64,000 nucleotides of DNA from Collinsella aerofaciens (GTDB lineage Bacteria > Actinomycetota > Coriobacteriia > Coriobacteriales > Coriobacteriaceae), in contig NAKE01000001.1 in NCBI GenBank assembly GCA_008680965.1, forward strand, positions 1,240,001 through 1,304,000, written 5' to 3'. The position numbers and the translations under genes are program-made. The notes under the pieces were generated by a model. It had not been told where the DNA came from. It searched no databases and saw nothing but the letters and a program-made list of their open reading frames with translations. Shown one piece after another: positions 17,304 to 24,656 of this stretch; position 1 is the stretch's first letter; every line of letters begins with the position of its first letter.

Positions 17304-18796
17304 CGTGTCATATCCTCCTTTTTGTGTCGTGTTTGGGGTCGATTTTGGAGCATTTGTTCCTCTGTACGCTTGTTAAATCGGGCGGCAGTATCTACGCATG
17401 ACTTGACCTTCCAAAGGCGGTGTAAATCGTCTCTGACAGCCTTAAACTCGCCATAGGTGGTTTCGTGCGCCTGTTCCAGCTCGTCATACTCGTCGGACAG
17501 CTTTTTCATATCCACCTTGCCGTCCGGGAACTCCCCGGTCAGCTTTCGTCTGGCGGCGTAGAACTGTATCAGTTCCGCTTCATGCTCTGCCTTGTACTTG
17601 GCTCTGGGCTTCTCAAACTTGATTTTCTGCAAGCCGTCATAGACAGGCTTCAAGTTCTGGAAAGCAGCGGAGCTGTCATAGAGCCGCTTAATCGCTTTCA
17701 TTCGGGCGGTCTGCTCGTCCAGCGTTTTCTTCAAGCTCTCGGTGGCCGCACTGTGTTCGCTGACACGGCGTTCCAAATCCTCAAGGGAGTAAATGCCGTT
17801 TGCCCGGAGATAATTGAAAGTATCGTTCATCTCCTTTAGGTTGCTGATTTTACCTTTCTGGGAATACGCCCCGGCTTTGCGCTGGGTGTAATAGGCGTTC
17901 AGCAGAGAAACAAGGTCGGGTGCCTGCGGCTTGGCAAGCTCCACCTTTGCTTCGGCAATCCAATCAAACAGGAGAGCGATTTTCTTCTTAATGTCCCGGA
18001 TAACGGCATTGGTGGCTTTGATCCAGCGGTTGAACTCGCCTTTCTCGGTGCGTATGCCCTTCTTCTCCATTGCCCGGACGGTTGCGCCCTCATGGACGGT
18101 GGGAAGAAGCTCCACGCCCTGACGCTCATAGCTTCGGTGGTCGATACTAACGTCAAGCCCCTTTTCAGCAAACTTGGCGTTGCATAGCTCCGCCCATGTC
18201 TGCCGCCAGTATTCCAGCGTTTCGTGACTGCCCCAGTCGGTAGTGGGAACGGCGTTAAACACAAAGTTTCCATCTGCGTCCCGGATACGGTTGCCGTCCT
18301 CGTCCAGCTCGTAAACTCGGTGCTGCTTACAGCCCCATTTGCCGTTCTGCTCGATGGGACGGATGGGGCAAAGCACATGAAAATGGGGATTGGGTATGCC
18401 GCCGTCCTCTCTGTCTGGCTGGTGTACAGCGAAGTCAACCACCATGCCACGGCTCACAAACTGCTCCAATAAAAATTGCCTTGCAAGAGCGATGTTTTCC
18501 TCAAGGGAAAATTCATTCTGCAAGGCAATGTCAAAGCTGTATGCAAGCTGGGCGTTCTTTCCACGCTCGGCTTTTTCCACGGCGTTCCATAGGGTCTGAC
18601 GGTCTGCGTATTCTGGCGGTGCATGGGACGGCAGGAGAATGTCGGAGCAGATCACGCCGCCCTTGCGGGTGTAGTCGCTGTATTCGCCGTAATACTCGCT
18701 ATACAATCGCTCCCCGGCACGGTAGGCAGCAGAAGCGATAGCGGACTGTCCTGCGCTTCGCTTAGTCTGCGTGACGCTCAGATGAAATAGTGCCAT
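17300..18796 (-). CDS. mobA: MobA/MobL-family relaxase
   Basis: A 498-residue conjugative relaxase that should nick the element's oriT and lead single-strand transfer. The MobA/MobL start FHLSVTQTKRSAGQSAIASAAYRAGE is partly visible at the N terminus, followed by the histidine motif HFHVLCP near residues 136-142. The C-terminal half is highly charged and coiled-coil-like. The start ATG 18796 lies inside the preceding DUF3847 gene and has AAGGAG upstream. In Tn4451 the equivalent mobilisation protein is TnpZ; assignment here to the MobQ/MobL group is from motifs only. Confidence 0.88.
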   Translation of the reverse strand: MALFHLSVTQTKRSAGQSAIASAAYRAGERLYSEYYGEYSDYTRKGGVICSDILLPSHAPPEYADRQTLWNAVEKAERGKNAQLAYSFDIALQNEFSLEENIALARQFLLEQFVSRGMVVDFAVHQPDREDGGIPNPHFHVLCPIRPIEQNGKWGCKQHRVYELDEDGNRIRDADGNFVFNAVPTTDWGSHETLEYWRQTWAELCNAKFAEKGLDVSIDHRSYERQGVELLPTVHEGATVRAMEKKGIRTEKGEFNRWIKATNAVIRDIKKKIALLFDWIAEAKVELAKPQAPDLVSLLNAYYTQRKAGAYSQKGKISNLKEMNDTFNYLRANGIYSLEDLERRVSEHSAATESLKKTLDEQTARMKAIKRLYDSSAAFQNLKPVYDGLQKIKFEKPRAKYKAEHEAELIQFYAARRKLTGEFPDGKVDMKKLSDEYDELEQAHETTYGEFKAVRDDLHRLWKVKSCVDTAARFNKRTEEQMLQNRPQTRHKKEDMTR

Positions 18797-19121
18797 CGGC
18801 TTTCAACTCCTTTTCTCTGTTTGCTTGGCTGATGTGGATAATCGTCATGTGACGGACGGCTCGCTGGACTTCGGACAAAGAAAAGATTTGTTCCATCAGC
18901 TCTGTCATTTCGGTGCGTGTGAGATCTTTGACCTCCGGGGCAAGGCTCTCAATCGTTCCGCCCAGATTGCAAAGGCGGTGGGTGCGCTTGGTGCGTTCGC
19001 CTTTCTCCAGATACTTCTTTCTGTTCTCCAGACGCTCCAGCTTGTGCTGTTCCTGTGCAAGCTGCGTCTCGGCTCGTTCCTTTTCGGTTCGGAGCTGTTC
19101 AAGAGTTTTCGGTTTTGTCAT
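18762..19121 (-). CDS. DUF3847-family mobilisation accessory protein
   Basis: A 119-residue, highly charged helical protein (LEQLRTEKERAETQLAQEQH onward), with the family-like THRLCNLGGTIESLAPE in the middle. DUF3847 proteins sit next to MobA/MobL relaxases in many Firmicutes elements and may be relaxosome components, although direct evidence is lacking. ATG 19121 is chosen because AGGAGG precedes it; a longer frame from 19181 would cross a terminator. It overlaps the relaxase start by 35 nt. Confidence 0.75.
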   Translation of the reverse strand: MTKPKTLEQLRTEKERAETQLAQEQHKLERLENRKKYLEKGERTKRTHRLCNLGGTIESLAPEVKDLTRTEMTELMEQIFSLSEVQRAVRHMTIIHISQANREKELKADGTISSERHAD

Positions 19122-19154
19122 TGTGATTGACCTCCTTTTTTGATTTTTGGGATA

Positions 19155-19200
19155 AAAAAAGACCGTTAACTTTTCGCACATTGCGACCAGTCAACGGTCT
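19155..19200 (-). terminator. Intrinsic terminator downstream of the XRE regulator
   Basis: On the minus strand AGACCGTTGAC and GTTAACGGTCT form an 11-bp stem with one mismatch, followed directly by a run of T. It separates the regulator at 19226-20007 from the DUF3847-relaxase operon. Confidence 0.8.
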
Positions 19201-19225
19201 GATTTTCTGTATTTAATTACAGGTG

Positions 19226-20007
19226 TTACCACCTATCGATTTTTGATTGCACTTTGCGCCTAAGCCTAAACCAAAAGCGGTTTGAGTAGCTATCGTCATG
19301 CACTAACACTTCGTAAGTTGCCATCGTTCCAGAAGAAAACACCATGCCAAATATTCCAACTGCTAAAGCTAAAAAAGCAAAGGCATGGTAATCTTTCCAC
19401 AGAGTATTTCCACGCACCGTAAACACAAGTAACAGCAACCCTGCGATATACAAAACGGTACTGGCAATAGCCACTATCACATATTTTTTCTTTTGCGACT
19501 GGTATTCATTTGCAAGACCTTTTAAAAAATCATAATCAAAAATCAACGGCTCTTTTCTCAAAACTTTGTATTCATCTTTGGGGATAAATGCTGATGTGAC
19601 AAGTGCAATAATTCCTGCAAGTATGCAAATGGACATACCCAACACTTTCCATGCAGTCGCTGTCTGAAACACGGTGTAGGGTATTCCAGCTAAAGCAAAC
19701 AAGGCGAATCCGGCACCAAAATATTTGCAAGTCTTTTTCTCGTTGGCGATATAGCCAACAGCCATTTCTCTACTTACATAATAGCCTTTTTCATCTGCGC
19801 TACTTTCCGTTTTTTCGTCTTTCAGTAGGAAGTCAATAGATACCTCAAAGCATTTGAAAGCAACAGCAGTTTCTCTGTTTCTGGATATCCTTGATTATTC
19901 TCCCACTTGCTGATTGCTTGTCGGGTTGTTCCCACAAACTCTGCAAGTGCTTCTTGTGAGAGATTTCTTTCTTTTCTGAGTTTGTAGATTTTTTCTCCTA
20001 AATTCAT
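19226..20007 (-). pseudogene. XRE helix-turn-helix regulator with membrane domain, frameshifted
   Basis: The 5' part (ATG 20007, GGAGG upstream) encodes an XRE DNA-binding domain: MNLGEKIYKLRKERNLSQEA and TTRQAISKWENNQGYPETEK. The frame then breaks near 19845-19855. In the next frame the protein continues FEVSIDFLLKDEKTESS, then a membrane domain with four hydrophobic segments ending at 19226. The coding strand has CTTTG where CTTTTG would restore the reading frame, so one T is missing from a short homopolymer. The intact product would be about 260 residues, like many HTH-plus-membrane regulators of Firmicutes. A sequencing error is possible. Confidence 0.8.
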
Positions 20008-20061
20008 AGGTGATACCTCCTTTGGTTTTGATAGCATAATTCTACCAAAGCGAGGTGTCAT

Positions 20062-20394
20062 TATCTATCTTTCGGGAAATGCACTTTGTCAACTTCAAGT
20101 TGCAGATATGTTTTCCAGTGCATAACTGTCCTTTTTCAAACTTGCTGGCGGCGAACGGTTTGTCAAAACCGTTTGCGGACGGCAAGTACACAGGGGATAG
20201 TCGCTTTAGCGGCGCAAGGGGGTGTAGCCACCTTGACGGAACGAAGTGACGAAACATTCTCGGTCGAGCAGTTTTCTTCTGCTGACCGGAAATGAAGCTC
20301 CGCAGGACGCACTACTCTCGACAGAGAGTATAGAAGTGCGCCCTTTAGTTCCTAAAGGGATTTGCTCCGGCTTAACTTCTCGACAAACTTGAAG
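20062..20394. other. Structured noncoding segment of the mobile element
   Basis: No convincing gene is visible in these 333 bases. Instead there are several inverted repeats: AACTTCAAGTT near the left and AACTTGAAGTT near the right edge, GAACGGTTTG/AAAACCGTTTGC around 20151-20176, AGCAG/CTGCT near 20267-20283, and CTACTCTC/GAGAGTATAG near 20310-20332. It lies between the ClbS-like gene and the regulator. It could be a remnant of the cargo insertion, a leader region or an origin of transfer; the sequence does not decide. Confidence 0.5.
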
Positions 20395-20913
20395 TTATAG
20401 TGCAATCTTTTTCCATTTTCTAATCTTGGTTCTAAAGGTTCCGAACGGAGCAACTGTATTAACATGTATGAATTTGTATACTTCCCAGACAGCTGTTTTA
20501 GTTGCTTCGTCAGCCCATTTTCTCATATGTGGTTTAAATAATTCTTCCTCACTCAGAGAATCAATCATTGCATAAATAGAGTTGATATTCTCATTCAATC
20601 TGTCTTTCAATTCTTGCAGTGACAGCTGAGCATATGTATCTGTGAACCATTGATATAATTCGCCAAGCTGATTCCACTTAAAATTATCCGAAGGAGTTTT
20701 AACAGGAATACCCTTTCTTTCGTCTGATTCCCATTTAATAACAAGAGTTGTCCAGCCAACCTGATAAGCAAGATTTTCTGCCGGAGTTCGATCGATCTCA
20801 TCAATTCTCTTATCTTTTAAATGCTCCGGAATATCATTAAATTCTGAAATATATTTTGCAAAGCTTTTATTTATCTCGTTTTTAAGCTCGTCTTTATTCT
20901 CATATGTTCTCAA
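20395..20913 (-). CDS. ClbS/DfsB-family four-helix protein (element cargo)
   Basis: A 172-residue, mostly helical protein of the ClbS/DfsB (DUF1706) family: TYENKDELKNEINKSF at the N terminus, a middle block with AENLAYQVGWTTLVIKWE, and PFGTFRTKIRKWKK at the end. Founding member ClbS protects E. coli against its own genotoxin colibactin by opening the cyclopropane warhead; most relatives are uncharacterised. The start is TTG 20913, with AGGAG 8 nt upstream. The gene is clearly AT-rich relative to both the element backbone and the host, suggesting recent acquisition as cargo. A colibactin-resistance role is only a hypothesis. Confidence 0.8.
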   Translation of the reverse strand: MRTYENKDELKNEINKSFAKYISEFNDIPEHLKDKRIDEIDRTPAENLAYQVGWTTLVIKWESDERKGIPVKTPSDNFKWNQLGELYQWFTDTYAQLSLQELKDRLNENINSIYAMIDSLSEEELFKPHMRKWADEATKTAVWEVYKFIHVNTVAPFGTFRTKIRKWKKIAL

Positions 20914-20967
20914 TAGTCTATCTCCTCAGCTTCCGATTTTCCAGTTTCAAAAACAGGAATTTTCAAA

Positions 20968-21570
20968 TTAGTCTTTGCAAATAACCTTTGAACCTTCACC
21001 ATCAATTACAATTCCCTGACGGTTGTTAATCGGGCATAGATTCAAATCCGAAAACTCAGTCATTATTTTCTCGGTAACTTTCTTAAATGGTGCTGTAAGA
21101 TAATGCGGAAGAACATAGAAATCAATCAAATCAAGCCCTGCATCATCTTCTTGTGAGTAGTCCTCTGGCTTTTCATCCATTTGCTCGATATATTGGATGC
21201 TTGGAGCGCATATAATTGCGCCTGCCGACTCGCCGATCATCAATTTTCCATTTGCCAATTCCTTTTTCAGTAGCCCATCAGTTCCCGTTTTACGGAGCTG
21301 GTCCATAAGAAAGAAAGAATTTCCGCCGGTAAAATATATCACATCTGCTTCTTCAAAAACAGACTGTATCGTTGAATAAGCCTCCGTTGAAATATCAATT
21401 TCAGTTACGATTGCTCCCAACTTTTTGAATAATTTTCGAGCCGAGCCGACATAACCGGTGTAGCCTTCACGCAGTGAAGCTGTTGGAATAAATGCGACTT
21501 TCTTATTTTCAATTTCTTCCTTTATCAGACTTCCCACACTTGAAAAGTGCGAACATAAAAATAGTTTCAT
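20968..21570 (-). CDS. Peptidase E-like (S51) protein, element cargo
   Basis: A 200-residue protein of the dipeptidase E/S51 fold. It shows KVAFIPTASL, IYFTGGNSFFLM and the nucleophile motif GESAGAIICAP, then a late HY pair in FYVLPHYLTAPF. Peptidase E cleaves Asp-X dipeptides; many relatives have unknown substrates. ATG 21570 (MKLFLCSHF) is used because family proteins start here; an upstream in-frame ATG at 21618 would add 16 unrelated residues. It is AT-rich like the adjacent ClbS-like gene, with a 54-nt gap, so the two form a cargo pair. Confidence 0.78.
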   Translation of the reverse strand: MKLFLCSHFSSVGSLIKEEIENKKVAFIPTASLREGYTGYVGSARKLFKKLGAIVTEIDISTEAYSTIQSVFEEADVIYFTGGNSFFLMDQLRKTGTDGLLKKELANGKLMIGESAGAIICAPSIQYIEQMDEKPEDYSQEDDAGLDLIDFYVLPHYLTAPFKKVTEKIMTEFSDLNLCPINNRQGIVIDGEGSKVICKD

Positions 21571-21706
21571 CAATATTCTCTTTATAAATACCGATTTGTT
21601 TCTCAATTTCGTATTCAAATTATACCATAAAACTTGTGAACAATTCTACCGCAACTTTGGACTGTATGAGAAAAGTCCGGACGGTTTTCTGCCCGGACTT
21701 TCTCAC

Positions 21707-22051
21707 TCAATCATAAATCAATTCCGCTTTCACAATCTCATCTGCCTGTGCCTTGCAAGCGTTCATCTGCCGCACCCATTCCATTTGGTTTTCGGCTTTC
21801 AGCTGTTCGGTCACGCCGTACTGCTTTGCCAGTGACCGCACGATCAGCTCCATGCGGTTTCGTGCCGCTTCGTCAATCTCGGCGCAATGCTCAAAGAGCT
21901 TGTCGGATAGTACCAGTTCATTGAACAGTATCGGGCGGTGCATTTCCAGATACGCCTTGCGAAGTCTGCCGTAGTGTCCGAGGGGCTTGGTCTTGCGGAT
22001 AACGATGTTCGGGATAAGATAGTCTCCGTTCTGTGTGTAAGTGATATTCAT
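21707..22051 (-). CDS. tnpV: Transposon-encoded TnpV-like protein
   Basis: A 114-residue protein beginning MNITYTQNGDYLIPNI and containing KPLGHYGRLRKAYLEMHRP and YGVTEQLKAENQMEWVRQMN, features of the TnpV family of Tn4451-like elements. Its ATG overlaps the recombinase stop (ATGA, 22048-22051), so both are probably translated from one mRNA. Function is unknown; in Tn4451 it is not essential for excision as far as is known. Confidence 0.85.
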   Translation of the reverse strand: MNITYTQNGDYLIPNIVIRKTKPLGHYGRLRKAYLEMHRPILFNELVLSDKLFEHCAEIDEAARNRMELIVRSLAKQYGVTEQLKAENQMEWVRQMNACKAQADEIVKAELIYD

Positions 22052-23934
22052 GCTGTTTGTACTCCTTTCATCGGCTCTCTCTGCGGTAAACTGCTGACAG
22101 GGACGAACACGCCCTTTGCAATGTCCTCCGCACGAATGGCGGCTTTCTTAGCTTCAATTTCTGCCTTTTTCCGCTTCTTGATTTTGTCCTCGTATCGCTT
22201 CTGCGCTCCGCTGGCTTTCCGCTTCAAGTAGTTCTGGTGGAGCCTGTCCTTGCGTTCCTCACGCTTGCGGATTTCCTCTAATTCTTCCGGGGTCAGCTCC
22301 ACTTCGCCAAATGCCGGGGGAACGAACCTGCCTACAAAATTGAAGTAAATCTCGACCTCCTGTGTGGTCTGTATACTGCCTTTACGGTCACGCTCATGCA
22401 CAAGGATTTTCTCGATAAACTCGTTGAGCATAGCAATGGTCAGCTTGTCGAAGTTCTCATACTTGTCAATCAGAGCGATAAAACGATCAGCGTCTTTTTC
22501 GTGCTTCTCATAGCTCTTGACAGCCTTTTCCAGAACAGAGATTTCAGCGGTAAGCTCGGACTGTTCCTTTTCGTATTGAGCGTCCAGAGTGGCGTATCTG
22601 CTGTCGGACAGCTTGCCTAAAATGTTGTCCTCATAGATTTTGCAGAGCAGGACTTCCAGCTCGGAAACTCTCTGCTTTGCTGTGGCAAGGCGTGTACGCT
22701 GTTTCCTGACCTCTGTGGTCTGCTGGCTGGACTGCGCTTCCTGCACCACACGGACAAACTCGGCTCGGTCATGCTTGGCATACTCGGCAATGGCTTTCAG
22801 CATTTCAGAGACAAGGGACAGTACCACATCTTCATTGATACGGTGCTGTGTCGTGCAGAGCTTTCCAACTGGGACTTTGCTGTATTGGGAACAGGTATAT
22901 TGAGAAATGCGCTTGCCGTTGTTGGTGCGGTGGACATACATCTTGCCGCCGCAATCGGCACAATAGAGCAAGCCCGTGAGGGGAGCTGCTTCGCCCCAGC
23001 CGTCCGGGTAGCGTCTGACATTTCCACGGATTTTCTGCACAAGGTCAAAGATCTGCTGGTCAATGATAGGCTCATGGGTATTCTCAAAAATTGTCCATTC
23101 GTCCTCCGGGACATAATGGCTTTTCTTGTCCTTGAAGTGCTTTCGGGTCTTGAAATTGATGGTGTGTCCCAGGTATTCACGCTTTTCAAGAATGTTGCAG
23201 ATGGTGGAAGAACCCCAGCCGTACACATCTTTGAAAGTCTTGTTTTTGTTCACGCCCTCGCTGTGCTGGGCAAGGTAAGCGGACGGAATGAGGACTTTTT
23301 CTTCTTTCAGCTTGCTGGCGATCTGATACGGACCGTAGCCCTCAATCGTCATGGCAAAGATGCGCTTGACCACATCAGCGGCTTCGGGGTCAACCAACCA
23401 TTGGTCTCTGGCTTCGTTCCAGAGATAGCCGTAAATGACCGTGCCTGTGAGGTGCTTGCCGGACTTGCCTTTGGACTGGAAAGTGGAACGGATTTTACGG
23501 CTGGTATCTCTGGCGTAATACTCGTTCATAATGTTGCGGAACGGGGTAAAATCATCGTCCCCTCTGGCACTGTCCACGCCGTCATTGATGGCGATAAGGC
23601 GAACGCCACGCTGACGCAGGATTTCCATAATCTGACCGACTTTCAGATAGTCACGACCCATGCGGCTCATGTCCTTGATACAAAGGTACTCCACATTCCC
23701 GGCTTCCACTTCTTTCATCATTGCCAAAAATCCGGGACGGTCAAAACAAGTACCACTAATGCCATCGTCCGTGAAATGGACAATGTTTGTAAAGCCCTGC
23801 CGTGCGGCGAAGTCCTCCAACATTGCTTTTTGATTGGATATGGAGTTGCTCTCACGCTGCTGGTCATCATCTTTGCCAAAGTCATCACGGCTCAGTCGTT
23901 CGTACAGAGCAGTGATTTTCTCGTTTTTTCTCAT
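22048..23934 (-). CDS. tnpX: Large serine recombinase (TnpX-like)
   Basis: A 628-residue site-specific recombinase expected to excise and integrate the element. The resolvase domain spans about residues 1-150: ALYERLSRDD with probable catalytic Ser15, NSISNQKAMLEDF, TDDGISGTCFDRPGF and KDMSRMGRDYLK. The recombinase domain follows, then a zinc-ribbon with CADCGGKM and later Cys residues, a coiled-coil stretch and a C-terminal DUF4368-like end. ATG 23934 has GGAGCG upstream. The open frame continues unbroken upstream through the element end into the 5' half of the GT2 gene, giving a potential 867-residue fusion. Confidence 0.93.
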   Translation of the reverse strand: MRKNEKITALYERLSRDDFGKDDDQQRESNSISNQKAMLEDFAARQGFTNIVHFTDDGISGTCFDRPGFLAMMKEVEAGNVEYLCIKDMSRMGRDYLKVGQIMEILRQRGVRLIAINDGVDSARGDDDFTPFRNIMNEYYARDTSRKIRSTFQSKGKSGKHLTGTVIYGYLWNEARDQWLVDPEAADVVKRIFAMTIEGYGPYQIASKLKEEKVLIPSAYLAQHSEGVNKNKTFKDVYGWGSSTICNILEKREYLGHTINFKTRKHFKDKKSHYVPEDEWTIFENTHEPIIDQQIFDLVQKIRGNVRRYPDGWGEAAPLTGLLYCADCGGKMYVHRTNNGKRISQYTCSQYSKVPVGKLCTTQHRINEDVVLSLVSEMLKAIAEYAKHDRAEFVRVVQEAQSSQQTTEVRKQRTRLATAKQRVSELEVLLCKIYEDNILGKLSDSRYATLDAQYEKEQSELTAEISVLEKAVKSYEKHEKDADRFIALIDKYENFDKLTIAMLNEFIEKILVHERDRKGSIQTTQEVEIYFNFVGRFVPPAFGEVELTPEELEEIRKREERKDRLHQNYLKRKASGAQKRYEDKIKKRKKAEIEAKKAAIRAEDIAKGVFVPVSSLPQREPMKGVQTA

Positions 23935-23961
23935 AACTTGCGCTCCTTTCTTCGGTTTTAG

Positions 23962-24022
23962 GTTGTGTGTTCTAAGAGACTTCCCAACCGCTTGATTAAG
24001 AAGTCTTTTAGAGCATACAACA
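23962..24022. repeat. Imperfect inverted repeat at the recombinase end of the element
   Basis: Arms 23962-23983 and about 24000-24022 are inverted copies with few mismatches; both include GTTGT, TCTAA and GACTTC (or complements). They lie between the CC junction and tnpX. A related GACTT motif occurs in inverted orientation near the other end (about 14789-14796). Such repeats are plausible recombinase-binding sites and may also affect tnpX expression. Confidence 0.6.
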
Positions 24023-24651
24023 CCGGCTACGCGGTTGACGTTTACGTAGGGGAGCCATTTAGTCTTGAAGCCGACCCAGCCGTAAATGCCCTTGGAGAAT
24101 CGGTTATATTCGCCCATGGAGACGATGGCGTTAACCATGGGGCGCTTCATGAGCCTAAAGTCGCGAGCGCCGTCGACGATGTCCGCATTGGAAATGCGGT
24201 TGATGATCTTGTAGAACATGCGGGCGAAGAACGACCTGATTGGAGGCTCCCCTTTGCGGGTGGTCCTGCGCGTAGCGACGTTGTCGTAGTCTTCGGTTCG
24301 CAAGATCTCGTACATCTGCGGCAGCAGCGAGGGCGGGTCCTGCATGTCGGCGTCCATGGTGGCGACATAGTTACCCTTTGCATGTTGGAGTCCGGCAAAC
24401 AGTGCCGCCTCCTTGCCAAAGTTGCGCGAGAAAGAGTGCCATCGGATGGCGTATGGATGCGCCGCCGCAGCTTCTGCTTTCATGACGGAAAGCGTTTTGT
24501 CTGCCGAACCGTCATCGATGAGGACGGCTTCAAAGGAGATGCAGGGGTCTTGCTGGGTCATGATGCGAACGACGCCATCGAGCTCTTTAAGAAAGATCGG
24601 AAGCGATTCCTGCTCGTTGTAGCACGGCACGACAATGGAAATGAGTGGCAT
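24023..24651 (-). pseudogene. 5' half of a CsbB/GtrB-type GT2 gene split by a mobile element
   Basis: Encodes 209 intact codons from ATG 24651 to the alanine codon at 24027-24025, then the split glycine codon. Visible motifs are ISIVVPCYNEQESLPIFL, VLIDDGSADKT, the metal site TMDADMQDPPSLLPQ, and GARDFRLMKRPMV. The catalytic domain is therefore complete, but the two C-terminal membrane segments lie 9.25 kb away at 14431-14772. Good Shine-Dalgarno (GAGAGG) precedes the ATG. In its uninterrupted form this would load a sugar onto polyprenyl phosphate for YfhO. Confidence 0.9.
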
Positions 24652-24656
24652 GCGAC

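Larger units (their letters stand above)
14773..24024 (-). mobile_element. Tn4451-like mobilizable element with large serine recombinase
   Basis: An insertion of about 9.25 kb inside a GT2 gene. All genes face the minus strand: tnpX-like recombinase, tnpV, peptidase E-like, ClbS-like, a frameshifted XRE-membrane regulator, DUF3847, MobA/MobL relaxase, a 100-residue protein, a primase/helicase-like protein and tnpW. Boundaries are set by the host gene: chromosome TGGTCTCG-CC at 14765-14772 and CC-GGCTACG at 24023-24030 share only the dinucleotide CC, as expected for large serine recombinases. TnpX, TnpV and TnpW are hallmarks of the Tn4451/Tn4453 group of Clostridia, so transfer from Firmicutes is likely. 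It lacks its own type IV secretion genes, so it should need a helper for conjugation. Confidence 0.88.

Noticed and set aside
22771..23961. A 396-codon plus-strand frame opposite tnpX
   Set aside because: Shadow of the recombinase; no recognisable domain.
14773..24024. Full conjugative element (ICE) with its own secretion system
   Set aside because: Relaxase and primase-like genes are present but no VirB4/VirD4-type or other mating-channel genes, so it is at most mobilizable.
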